A DNA stretch of 64,000 nt, from contig NZ_JAELTX010000006.1 of assembly GCF_016429065.1 (NCBI RefSeq), forward strand, positions 1-64,000, written 5' to 3'. Made by a program: the position numbers and the translations under genes. Positions within the stretch are counted from its first letter, which is position 1. Every line of letters starts with the position of its first letter. The notes beneath the pieces are model-generated. The model saw nothing but the letters and a program-made list of their open reading frames with translations. It made no database searches and had not been told where the DNA came from. Below, piece by piece: positions 45,597 to 54,527 of the stretch. The DNA comes from Pedobacter sp. ASV17 (lineage in GTDB: Bacteria; Bacteroidota; Bacteroidia; Sphingobacteriales; Sphingobacteriaceae).

Positions 45597-47585
45597 ATGA
45601 AACACACTTTAACCATACTACTATTAGCTTTGGCGCTTCCTACTTTGGCCCAAAAGAAATACCAAATAAAATCGCCCGATGGCAAGCTGGTAGCGGCCGT
45701 GAGCTTGGGCGATCACATTAGCTATTTGATTACACATGAAAGTGATACGATTTTAAAACCCTCTCAACTGGCAATGGTTTTGGAAAATGGCCCTACTTGG
45801 GGTCGTGGCTCCCATCTAAGCAGCGCAAAAAACCATACTGTCAATCAACAAATTAATGCTCTCTTTTATAAAAGAAATCAAATTGCCGATCAATACAACG
45901 AGTTGGTACTTCAGTTTAAGGAAGACTTTAGCCTCATTTTTAGGGCCTATAACGAGGGCATTGCCTATCGCTTTGTGTCCAACAGCAATCAAGGCATTGT
46001 GGTTAAAAATGAAGAGGCACGTTTCAATTTCACCAAAGATTTTAATGCCTATGTGCCTTACGTAAAAGGAAAATACAAAGACATCGAAAGCCAGTATTTC
46101 AACTCCTTTGAAAACGAATATACCTACACCGCATTAAGTAAGATGAGTGCCGATAAACTGGCATTTAGCCCTTTGGTAGTCAGCTTGGATAAGGGGAAGA
46201 AAGTGTGTTTGGCCGAGGCCGATTTAGAAAGCTATCCAGGCATGTACTTGGTGAACAAAGATGGATCTACTTCGCTTCAATCTGATTTTGCACCTTACCC
46301 AACCGCCACCAAACAAGGTGGACATAATGAGCTGCAACAACTCGTAACCTCAAGGCAGCCGTATTTGGCCAAAAGCCAAGCCAAAGCCAAATTCCCTTGG
46401 CGCATCGTCATCGTATCTACCAAGGATAGCCAATTGGCCGATAACGATATGGTCTATAAATTGGCAGAACCATCAAGATTGGCTGATGTGTCGTGGGTTA
46501 AACCAGGTAAAGTAGCTTGGGAGTGGTGGAACCATTGGGGCATTTCGAAGGTTGACTTTGAAGCAGGCATCAATACCGAAACCTATCAAGCCTACATCGA
46601 TTTTGCGGCTAAAAATGGTATCCAATATGTCATTCTCGACGAAGGTTGGGCCGTAAACAAAAAAGCAGACTTATTTCAGGTAGTGCCCGAAATTGACTTG
46701 AAGAAGTTGATTGCTCATGGTAAAGCCAAAAATGTAGGCATTATCCTGTGGGCAGGTTATTACGCTTTCGAAAGAGATCTGGAAAAAGTGTGCAAGCATT
46801 ACTCCGAAATGGGCGTGAAGGGTTTTAAAATAGATTTCATGGATCGCGATGATCAGCCGATGGTTGACTTCCATTACCGTGCGGCCGAAATAGCGGCAAA
46901 GTACAAGCTGATGCTCGATTTTCATGGTACCTATAAACCTACGGGAATTAACAGGACCTATCCAAATGTGATCAACTTTGAAGCCGTTCATGGACTGGAA
47001 CAAATGAAATGGACAGGTCCCGAGTTGGATCAAGTGACTTACGATGTGACCATGCCTTTCATCCGTATGGTGGCTGGCCCCATTGATTATACCCAAGGTG
47101 CCATGCGCAATGCTACTAAACGTACCCATCGTGGCATTAACGACGAGCCGATGAGCCAAGGTACGCGCTGTCGCCAGTTGGCCCAATATGTCATTTTCGA
47201 ATCGCCTTTGAACATGCTGTGCGATAGCCCTACCAATTACGAGAAAGAGCAGGAGTGTACCGATTTCATTTCGGCCGTGCCCACCGTTTGGGACCAAAGC
47301 ATCGCCCTTGATGGGGAAATTGGAAAACACTTGGCCATTGCCCGTAAAAAAGGAGAGGTATGGTATGTAGGTGGCATGACCAATTGGGACGCCCGTCAAA
47401 CGGCCTTGGATCTTTCTTTCCTAGGTGAAGGAAATTATGTGGCCGAACTGTATCGTGATGGTGCCAATGCCAATCGCATTGCCTCCGACTATAAAAAAGA
47501 AACTGTGGCTATTCCTGCCGACCGTAAAATGAGCCTTAACATGGCTAAAGGTGGCGGTTTTGCCATGAAGATTTACAAGAAATAA
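45597..47585 (+). CDS. GH97 retaining alpha-galactosidase-type enzyme
   Basis: 662 residues with a signal peptide (cleavage near TLAQ-K). The GH97 layout is plain: an N-terminal beta-super-sandwich (S-P-D-G-K-L), the central W-E-W-W-N-H-W-G and Y-V-I-L-D-E-G-W-A motifs, then G-F-K-I-D-F-M-D-R-D-D with D413, and N-F-E-A-V-H-G with E462. In GH97 an Asp at the D413 place marks the retaining alpha-galactosidase subgroup (as in BtGH97b), while the inverting SusB-type alpha-glucosidases use Glu at another site. Alpha-galactosidase is thus the likely activity. It starts 6 bases after the GH36 gene. Confidence 0.87.
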   Translation: MKHTLTILLLALALPTLAQKKYQIKSPDGKLVAAVSLGDHISYLITHESDTILKPSQLAMVLENGPTWGRGSHLSSAKNHTVNQQINALFYKRNQIADQYNELVLQFKEDFSLIFRAYNEGIAYRFVSNSNQGIVVKNEEARFNFTKDFNAYVPYVKGKYKDIESQYFNSFENEYTYTALSKMSADKLAFSPLVVSLDKGKKVCLAEADLESYPGMYLVNKDGSTSLQSDFAPYPTATKQGGHNELQQLVTSRQPYLAKSQAKAKFPWRIVIVSTKDSQLADNDMVYKLAEPSRLADVSWVKPGKVAWEWWNHWGISKVDFEAGINTETYQAYIDFAAKNGIQYVILDEGWAVNKKADLFQVVPEIDLKKLIAHGKAKNVGIILWAGYYAFERDLEKVCKHYSEMGVKGFKIDFMDRDDQPMVDFHYRAAEIAAKYKLMLDFHGTYKPTGINRTYPNVINFEAVHGLEQMKWTGPELDQVTYDVTMPFIRMVAGPIDYTQGAMRNATKRTHRGINDEPMSQGTRCRQLAQYVIFESPLNMLCDSPTNYEKEQECTDFISAVPTVWDQSIALDGEIGKHLAIARKKGEVWYVGGMTNWDARQTALDLSFLGEGNYVAELYRDGANANRIASDYKKETVAIPADRKMSLNMAKGGGFAMKIYKK

Positions 47586-47594
47586 CAACCGTTT

Positions 47595-49382
47595 ATGATG
47601 AAGCCGAATACCTTTTACTTAGCATTATCCCTGTTTTTAAGTGTAATTTTTACCAACGTGGTGGCACAGCAAACCATTACCAACGTATATGGTCGCCAAA
47701 CGCAATCACTCAATGGAAAATGGGATGCCATTATCGACCTTTATGATCAAGGACGTAAAAACAAGATTTATCTGAACAAGAAGCCAGAAACCAAGATCGA
47801 TTTTTATGAGTACTCGTTCGATAACGGTTTACGCTTAAATGTACCTTCCGATTGGAATAGCCAAATGTCCGAGCTGAAATATTATGAGGGCACGGTTTGG
47901 TATGCCCGTAGGTTTGATGTGGCCAAGGAAAGCAACAAACGGCTATTCCTTTATTTTGGAGCAGTAAGCTACCGTTGCCGCATTTACCTAAACGGAAAGG
48001 AAATAGGACAGCATGAGGGTGGTTTTACGCCTTTTCAAATGGAAGTGACCGATGCCGTGAAAGAAAAAGACAACTTTTTGGCGGTGGAGGTGAATAATAC
48101 CCGCAAGATAGATGCTATCCCAGCCATGGCTTTCGATTGGTGGAACTATGGAGGCATTACCCGCGATGTATTTTTGGTAAGTACACCAAAAGTGTTCATC
48201 GAAGATTATTTCATCCAACTGGATAAACATAAGGCAAATAAGATTGACGCTCGCGTAAAACTTTCAGAAAAGACAGCCAATACACCAGTAACCATCGAAA
48301 TTCCTGAACTGCAGTTAAAGCAAACTCTTAAAACTGATGCCAATGGGGAAGTGAAAACCTCATTCCTTACTAAAAAGCTGAAACGCTGGTCGCCTAGTAA
48401 CCCAACCTTATACAAAGTGAAAGTGTCGAGTGAGAGTGATCAGGTAGAGGAAGAAATTGGTTTTCGTAATGTTTGGGTAAAAGGGGAGGATGTGTATTTG
48501 AACGATCAACCCATCTTTCTAAAATCTATTTCCTTTCATGAAGAAATTCCGCAACGCAAAGGCAGGGCATTTTCGCAAGCCGATGCAGTGATGTTGTTAT
48601 CGGAGGCCAAAGCTTTGGGCTGTAACATGATCCGTTTGGCGCACTATCCACAAAATGAATACATCGTTAGGTTGGCCGAAAAAATGGGTTTCCTACTTTG
48701 GGAAGAAATCCCGATTTGGCAGGGAATTGATTTTGAGAACCAAGCCACCAAAGAGAAAGCGGGAAAAATGATGCAGGAAATGGTAATGCGTGACAAAAAC
48801 CGTTGTGCATTAACGTTTTGGGGGGTAGCCAACGAAACGCAACCCTCGGCACCACGTAATGCCTTTTTGAAATACTTGATTGAAACGACCAAAGCCATTG
48901 ATACCACAAGATTAATTACCGCAGCTTTTGATTTGGTACGTTTTGACCGCCAAAGGCAAGTGTTCATCATGGACGATCCTTTTATCAAAGAATTGGATGT
49001 GGTGGCCGTAAATAAATACATGGGTTGGTACCATCCTTGGCCTGTAACTCCTGATAAAGCCACTTGGGATGTGGCTAAAGGACAGCCTTTAATTGTGTCT
49101 GAATTTGGTGGCGAAGCCCTTTATGGCAAAACAGGCGATGCCGATGTGGTAAGCTCGTGGAGTGAGGATTACCAAGCAACCTTGTACAGGGAAAACCTGG
49201 AAATGTTCAAGCATATCCCTAACCTACGCGGTACATCGCCTTGGGTATTGTTCGATTTCCGTTCCCCTTTCCGTTTCCATCCCACCAACCAAGAAGACTG
49301 GAACCGTAAAGGATTGGTTTCTGACCAAGGGTACAGGAAAAAAGCATGGTATTTAATGAAAGCGTATTATGATGGTAAGTAG
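47595..49382 (+). CDS. GH2 enzyme, beta-glucuronidase/beta-galactosidase type
   Basis: 595 residues with a signal peptide (cleavage near VVAQ-Q). GH2 order: sugar-binding jelly roll (~30-190; G-T-V-W-Y-A-R-R-F, Y-L-N-G-K-E-I-G), Ig-like domain (~195-290), TIM barrel with acid/base E414 (A-N-E-T) and nucleophile E503 (V-S-E-F-G-G-E-A). Size and the positions of the two Glu residues are very near those of E. coli beta-glucuronidase (413 and 504), which favours that type, but beta-galactosidase is possible. A block of intergenic repeats follows. Confidence 0.85.
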   Translation: MMKPNTFYLALSLFLSVIFTNVVAQQTITNVYGRQTQSLNGKWDAIIDLYDQGRKNKIYLNKKPETKIDFYEYSFDNGLRLNVPSDWNSQMSELKYYEGTVWYARRFDVAKESNKRLFLYFGAVSYRCRIYLNGKEIGQHEGGFTPFQMEVTDAVKEKDNFLAVEVNNTRKIDAIPAMAFDWWNYGGITRDVFLVSTPKVFIEDYFIQLDKHKANKIDARVKLSEKTANTPVTIEIPELQLKQTLKTDANGEVKTSFLTKKLKRWSPSNPTLYKVKVSSESDQVEEEIGFRNVWVKGEDVYLNDQPIFLKSISFHEEIPQRKGRAFSQADAVMLLSEAKALGCNMIRLAHYPQNEYIVRLAEKMGFLLWEEIPIWQGIDFENQATKEKAGKMMQEMVMRDKNRCALTFWGVANETQPSAPRNAFLKYLIETTKAIDTTRLITAAFDLVRFDRQRQVFIMDDPFIKELDVVAVNKYMGWYHPWPVTPDKATWDVAKGQPLIVSEFGGEALYGKTGDADVVSSWSEDYQATLYRENLEMFKHIPNLRGTSPWVLFDFRSPFRFHPTNQEDWNRKGLVSDQGYRKKAWYLMKAYYDGK

Positions 49383-49390
49383 GTTAATTA

Positions 49391-49509
49391 CCTCCCCCTG
49401 CCCACGCACTTGCCTGCGCACCCCCCTCCAAAGGGGGATAAGCATGATGCTTAACCAACTTCGACTAGGTAATCATGTATATCCCCCTCTTTGAGGGGGT
49501 AGGGGGAGG
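49391..49509. repeat. CCTCCCCCTGCCC inverted repeat element
   Basis: Outer arms near 49391-49403 and 49496-49509 pair imperfectly; each arm holds its own C/G hairpin (CCCCCTCCAAAGGGGG and CCCCCTCTTTGAGGGGG). Part of the 294-bp gap between the GH2 and CE15 genes. Non-coding. Confidence 0.7.
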
Positions 49510-49521
49510 ATTGAAGTAAAC

Positions 49522-49614
49522 CGTCATTGCGAGGAAGAATGACGAAGCAATCTTACAACGGTTGTTGAACGGATTGCATGTTGCTTTAGGATTGCTTCAT
49601 GCCTCGCAATGACG
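49522..49614. repeat. CGTCATTGCGAGG palindromic element
   Basis: Perfect outer arms CGTCATTGCGAGG (49522-49534) and CCTCGCAATGACG (49602-49614), with inner arms GAAGCAATC (49544-49552) and GATTGCTTC (49590-49598). This type of dispersed palindrome is frequent between genes in many bacteria. Confidence 0.8.
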
Positions 49615-49676
49615 AAAAAGGCGGCACAATGACGGCTTAATAAATAAAAAGTAAAACGGTAATCAAATTCACCACA

Positions 49677-50954
49677 ATGAAATACAATCGATATAGAAAC
49701 TTAACCCATATATGGTTGATATCGCTATTGATGCCAGCAGTGGGATATGCCCAACAGCCTAATTACGACGAATCCAAAGTGCCTGCCTATACCTTGCCCA
49801 ATCCCTTAAAAATGGAAGATGGACGAGTGGTAAACACCAAGGAGAAATGGAATGAGCGTAGAAAGGAAATCCTGCAAATTTTTGAGACGCAGGTGTACGG
49901 CAAAGTACCCGCACATCCAAAGGAACTACATTTTAAGGTGTTGAACGAAGACCGTTATGCCATTAACAACATGGCTACCCGAAAAGAAATAGCGGTTTAT
50001 TTTAGCAAAGACGAAAAGCATTACATGACTATTTTAATGTATGTGCCCAACAAGCGCAATGGCGCAGTGCCCATGTTTTTCGGTCTTAATTTTAAAGGCA
50101 ACCACACCGTTTCCGACGATCCGAATATTACCGAATCCATTACCCGCATGAAACCCAAGGAAGGCGGTAGCGAAATACAAATGGGAACCTTTAAACGTGG
50201 TGCCGAAGCTTCACGCTGGCCTATAGAAATGCTAATTGCCAATGGTTATGCCGTGGCTACGGTTTACCGTGGTGATATTGATCCCGATTATGATGACGGT
50301 TATCAAAATGGGGTACAGCCCTTGTTTTATCAGAAAGGACAAACCAAACCTGCGGCTGACGAATGGGGAACCCTAGCCGCTTGGGCTTGGGGCTTAAGCT
50401 GTGCCATGGACTATTTTGAAACCGATGAAGACATCGACAGTAAAAAGGTGGCCGTAGTAGGGCACTCTCGTCATGGTAAAACTGCCTTGTGGACAGGTGC
50501 CATTGATCAACGCTTTGCCATGGCCATTTCCAACGACTCGGGCTGCGGTGGTGCGGCCATTTCAAGAAGAAAATTTGGAGAGACTTTCCGTAAGATCAAC
50601 ACCCTTTTTCCGCATTGGTTTTGCGAAAATTTTAAGCAGTACAATGACCGTGAAGAAGATTTAGCGGTAGACCAACATCAATTGGTAGCCTTAATGGCCC
50701 CTCGTCCAGTGTACATTGCCAGTGCAGCCGAAGATTTATGGGCCGATCCTAAGGGAGAATTCCTCTCGGGTATACATGCCACGCCAGTTTATGAGCTATT
50801 TGGTTTGGATGGCATTAAAGGCATTGAGGCCCCAAAAGTAAATGAACCCATCATGAACGGAGCCATAGGTTATCACGTGCGCTCGGGCAATCATGATATC
50901 AATTTATACGATTGGCAACAGTTTGTCAAATTCGCCGATAAACACCTTAAATAA
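49677..50954 (+). CDS. CE15 glucuronoyl esterase-like hydrolase
   Basis: 425 residues with a signal peptide (cleavage near GYAQ-Q). The alpha/beta-hydrolase core has S264 in V-G-H-S-R-H-G-K-T-A-L-W, the CE15 serine motif, then N-D-S-G-C-G-G-A-A-I-S-R-R, and the probable catalytic His in G-Y-H-V-R-S-G-N-H-D. Glucuronoyl esterases cleave the ester linking (4-O-methyl-)glucuronate to lignin alcohols; bacterial members act more widely. It begins a second run of four enzyme genes (CE15, GH2, GH35-like, GH3) with its own start region after the repeats. Confidence 0.82.
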   Translation: MKYNRYRNLTHIWLISLLMPAVGYAQQPNYDESKVPAYTLPNPLKMEDGRVVNTKEKWNERRKEILQIFETQVYGKVPAHPKELHFKVLNEDRYAINNMATRKEIAVYFSKDEKHYMTILMYVPNKRNGAVPMFFGLNFKGNHTVSDDPNITESITRMKPKEGGSEIQMGTFKRGAEASRWPIEMLIANGYAVATVYRGDIDPDYDDGYQNGVQPLFYQKGQTKPAADEWGTLAAWAWGLSCAMDYFETDEDIDSKKVAVVGHSRHGKTALWTGAIDQRFAMAISNDSGCGGAAISRRKFGETFRKINTLFPHWFCENFKQYNDREEDLAVDQHQLVALMAPRPVYIASAAEDLWADPKGEFLSGIHATPVYELFGLDGIKGIEAPKVNEPIMNGAIGYHVRSGNHDINLYDWQQFVKFADKHLK

Positions 50955-51007
50955 GTTAAAAACCCAACGCTAAACACACGAAAGCAACATTTGATATAAG
51001 AACCGCA

Positions 51008-53737
51008 ATGAATAATCAGTTATTAAGACACCTTACGCGTATATTTTTGATTGTGCTAGTGGCGCAGGTAGGAGCACTAAAAGCACAAACCGTTTTAGAT
51101 TTATCAGGAACTTGGAGGTTCCAAACCGATGTGATGGATTTCCGTAGAGGCTCACTTTCGCCTCGCTACAACCACCTGTTACAGGAAACCATCCAACTTC
51201 CAGGCATTACCGATGACCATCAAATTGGTTATAAAAATCCTTACAAATACATCGATCGCTTAACCCGTAAATATGAGTACATGGGACCAGCTTGGTACCA
51301 ACGTGATATCGAAATCCCTGCCGATTGGAAAGGGAAACGCATTTTTATGTACTTTGAACGTACCCATTGGTTAAGTTCCATTTATGTAGATACCAAAGAG
51401 GTAAGCCAGATAGATTACATCAGTGTGCCACATAATCACGATTTAACCGATTTTGTTAAACCTGGTAAAACGCATCGTATTACAGTTTGTATCGACAACA
51501 GATTCCAGTACAAAACCCACAAATGGAATCATGCCCACACCGAGTTTACCCAAATTAACTGGAACGGAATTTTAGGAGAAATGAAGCTCATTGCCATTGA
51601 TCCTGTCTTTGTAGAAGACCTTCAGGTTTATCCTAATATTGCCGATAACTCCATTAAGGTAAGATTGCAAGTAAATAACGATACCAAAAAACAGGTGAAA
51701 GGAAAAGCCAATTTCACCATTACTGGTCCAAATTATAACCTTAAAAGTGAAGCTACGGTAGTGAGTAATGACTCGGTTACTTTTGTAGAAAGCACCATTC
51801 AACTTGGTAAAAATGTAAAGCTCTGGGACGAATTTAATCCTAACCTTTATCAAATTACCGCACAATTGAACACTTCCGATGGGAAGACCAATTATCAGCA
51901 TACTAAATCCGATACTTTCGGGATGCGTGAAGTGAAGCAAGGCAAAAGCCATGTGCTGCTCAATAACCGTCCCATTCATTTAAGGGGCAATGTAGAAAAT
52001 GCGGTTTTCCCTAAAACGGGTTATGCGCCAGTGGATGATGCCTCTTGGGAACGCATCATGTTATTGATGAAGGATTATGGACTGAACCACTTGCGTTTCC
52101 ACTCATGGTGTCCGCCAAAAGCGGCTTTCCGCATGGCCGATAAGCATGGAATTTACTTTGAGGTAGAAATGCCGATGTGGGGCAAGGATGCTGAACCAGA
52201 CGAAGACCGTTACAACTTTTTCCGTAGGGAAATTAAAGCCATTTTAAAGGAATACGGGAACCATCCCTCGTTTGTATTGTATTGCAATGGCAATGAAATT
52301 ACGGGCAATTTTGATTTTATTGAAGAGTTGACCGCCGAAGGTAGAAAACTGGATTCACGTCACCTGTTCAGTGGTTCTACGGCGCGTACAAGGGTAAAAT
52401 CTGATCAATACTACGTATCACAGCAAACCAATAAAGGCCCCGTAAAAGTTTATGAAGGCTTGCCCAATACCGATTGGGACAGAAGTGCCGAATCAGATGT
52501 AGATGTACCTGTAATTTCGCACGAATCAGGTCAGCGTTGTGTCTATCCTAACTTCGAGGAAATTAAAAAATACGCTAACAGTCCTGTAGAAGCCCGCAAC
52601 TTTGAGGTGTTTAAAGATCTGTTGCAAAAAAACGGTATGCTCGATCAAGCCAACGACTTTTTCCGTGCTTCGGGAGCATTAACCGTTTTGGAGTACAAAG
52701 CAGTGATTGAGGCGTTGTTGCGTTCTTCAAAATCGGCTGGTTTCCAGTTGCTGTCTATCAACGATTTCCCAGGCCAAGGGTATGCCCCTGTAGGCATCCT
52801 TGATCCTTTCTGGGATTCGAAAGGTTTGGTCACACCAGAGAAGTTTAAAGAGTTTTGTGGACCTACCGTAGCCTTATTACGCTACGAGAAGAGTGCCTAT
52901 TTCAATAACGAAACCTTTATGGGCAAAGCCGAAGTATATAACTACAGCAACGCGGCCCTTAAAAATGCCAAACTAAAATGGTGGCTTACCGATGAAACTG
53001 GAAAAGTATTGCAAAAAGGTAATTTAAAAACCCAAACCATTGGCAACGACGGCGTATTTCCAGTGGGCGAATTTGCGATTCCTTTAAAAGGTATTACCAA
53101 CAAACAAAAACTTACGGTACATATTTCGGTAAACGACCAAATTAAAAACAGTTGGGACATTTGGGTATATCCGCCGCATCAAAATTTAATGCAGTCTACC
53201 GATCAGGTGCTTTACACTACCGTTTACAACGATGCTGCCAAAAAACAATTGGCCCAAGGTAAAACCGTGGTACTTTATCCATCGCCAAATCAGGTGAAAG
53301 GTCGTAAATCAGTTTTCCATAACCACTTTTGGAACCCTATTATGTTTGCATGGCCACCAATGACCATTGGAAGTTTAATCCACAACAAACAGGGCATGTT
53401 TAATGATTTCAGCACTTCTTATCATACCGATTGGCAATGGTGGGATATCTTGAACAATGCCAAGGTGATTGAAATGCAAAACGCCCCTGAAAAGCTTCGT
53501 CCATTTATTCAAATCATCGATAGTTACGATAATAACCAAAAACTGGGCATTGGTTTCGAAGCTAAAATGAACGGTGGAAAGTTGTTGGTATTGGCGTTAG
53601 ATACCCAAAAAGATATGGACAAACGTCCAGCTACACAGCAATTGCTTTACAGTATTGATCATTATGTGAAAGGCAATCAGTTTGCGCCCGAAGTACAAGT
53701 AGAAGAATCATTTATTCAATCATTTTTAACAAAATAG
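51008..53737 (+). CDS. Large GH2-family glycoside hydrolase
   Basis: 909 residues with a signal peptide (cleavage near LKAQ-T). N-terminal sugar-binding jelly roll (L-S-G-T-W-R-F, A-W-Y-Q-R-D-I-E-I-P), Ig-like region, then a barrel with L-R-F-H-S-W-C-P-P, acid/base candidate E430 (C-N-G-N-E) and nucleophile candidate E506 (I-S-H-E-S-G-Q). A long C-terminal beta region (~640-909) is unusual for small GH2 enzymes. The S-H-E-S-G motif differs from the S-E-F-G of beta-glucuronidases, so the specificity is open. It lies 53 bases after CE15. Confidence 0.75.
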   Translation: MNNQLLRHLTRIFLIVLVAQVGALKAQTVLDLSGTWRFQTDVMDFRRGSLSPRYNHLLQETIQLPGITDDHQIGYKNPYKYIDRLTRKYEYMGPAWYQRDIEIPADWKGKRIFMYFERTHWLSSIYVDTKEVSQIDYISVPHNHDLTDFVKPGKTHRITVCIDNRFQYKTHKWNHAHTEFTQINWNGILGEMKLIAIDPVFVEDLQVYPNIADNSIKVRLQVNNDTKKQVKGKANFTITGPNYNLKSEATVVSNDSVTFVESTIQLGKNVKLWDEFNPNLYQITAQLNTSDGKTNYQHTKSDTFGMREVKQGKSHVLLNNRPIHLRGNVENAVFPKTGYAPVDDASWERIMLLMKDYGLNHLRFHSWCPPKAAFRMADKHGIYFEVEMPMWGKDAEPDEDRYNFFRREIKAILKEYGNHPSFVLYCNGNEITGNFDFIEELTAEGRKLDSRHLFSGSTARTRVKSDQYYVSQQTNKGPVKVYEGLPNTDWDRSAESDVDVPVISHESGQRCVYPNFEEIKKYANSPVEARNFEVFKDLLQKNGMLDQANDFFRASGALTVLEYKAVIEALLRSSKSAGFQLLSINDFPGQGYAPVGILDPFWDSKGLVTPEKFKEFCGPTVALLRYEKSAYFNNETFMGKAEVYNYSNAALKNAKLKWWLTDETGKVLQKGNLKTQTIGNDGVFPVGEFAIPLKGITNKQKLTVHISVNDQIKNSWDIWVYPPHQNLMQSTDQVLYTTVYNDAAKKQLAQGKTVVLYPSPNQVKGRKSVFHNHFWNPIMFAWPPMTIGSLIHNKQGMFNDFSTSYHTDWQWWDILNNAKVIEMQNAPEKLRPFIQIIDSYDNNQKLGIGFEAKMNGGKLLVLALDTQKDMDKRPATQQLLYSIDHYVKGNQFAPEVQVEESFIQSFLTK

Positions 53738-53748
53738 GAGGAGATAAG

Positions 53749-54516
53749 ATGAAGTGGAGAATATTATGGAGTTTAGGAATACTGGCCACTCAGGCATTGC
53801 ATGCCCAAGAAATCAGCTTGGATAAAAAGGCCTCCTTAACACAAGTTTATTTGCCAGCGGTAACATCGGAACAGTTGCTGTCCATGAACGACCTGAATGT
53901 TGAGTTTGGTTATGTGCTTTATCAAACGGAAATCACTACCCAATCTGATAGTGAAGAACTGGAATTGGAAAATGTACGTGATTATGCTGCGGTGTATGTG
54001 AATGGGAAGTTGCAGGGAACTTTGACGGATAACCGTAAAAAAATGGCCATCAAAACTGAACCTGGAAAATACTTGCTGCAGATTTATGTAGAAAATATTG
54101 GAAGGATTACCTATGGTCCAGAAATCACCGATAATTCTAAAGGCTTGTTCGGCGGAATTACCTTGGATGGAAACGACATCGAAAATTGGAAAATGTTACC
54201 ACTCAATGTGCGAAAATTTCCCATCAAAAATCTTACCTTCGAGAGCAGTTTAAGCGACGGGAACCCTGGTTTTTACAAAGGTACTTTCAGCCTAGAGGGT
54301 TTAAAAAATACTTACTTGGATATTTCTGGTTGGGGAATGGGCGAGGTTTGGATCAATAGCAAATATCTGGGCTCCTATTGGGAAGAAGAAAAGCAGCGTT
54401 CCATCCTGATTCCTACCGAAGATTTGGTACAGGGCGAGAATGAAATCGTCGTTTTCGAGCTAAAACACCATCAACAAAAAACAATGAAATTATCGCAAAC
54501 ACCCGTTTTTAAATAA
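53749..54516 (+). CDS. GH35-type beta-sandwich protein lacking a catalytic domain
   Basis: 255 residues with a signal peptide (cleavage near LHAQ-E). The sequence matches the C-terminal jelly-roll domains of GH35 beta-galactosidases: F-G-Y-V-L-Y-x-T, V-R-D-Y-A-A-V-Y-V-N-G-K-L-Q-G-T-L, V-E-N-I-G-R-I-x-Y-G, F-Y-K-G-T-F, W-G-M-G-E-V-W-I-N-S-K-Y-L-G-S-Y-W and G-E-N-E-I-V-V-F-E-L. The preceding TIM barrel with its two Glu residues is absent, and the gene is intact with its own signal, so it is not a simple truncation. A galactose-binding or assembly role beside the GH2/GH3 enzymes is inferred. Confidence 0.72.
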   Translation: MKWRILWSLGILATQALHAQEISLDKKASLTQVYLPAVTSEQLLSMNDLNVEFGYVLYQTEITTQSDSEELELENVRDYAAVYVNGKLQGTLTDNRKKMAIKTEPGKYLLQIYVENIGRITYGPEITDNSKGLFGGITLDGNDIENWKMLPLNVRKFPIKNLTFESSLSDGNPGFYKGTFSLEGLKNTYLDISGWGMGEVWINSKYLGSYWEEEKQRSILIPTEDLVQGENEIVVFELKHHQQKTMKLSQTPVFK

Positions 54517-54527
54517 GCTGAACAATC

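Noticed and set aside
46671-47399. 242-codon open frame on the minus strand
   Set aside because: It is antisense to the conserved GH97 catalytic region and has no recognisable domain.
53749-54516. Pseudogene remnant of a GH35 enzyme
   Set aside because: The gene has an intact start, signal peptide and stop, and tight operon spacing; nothing of the catalytic barrel is left in the flanks.
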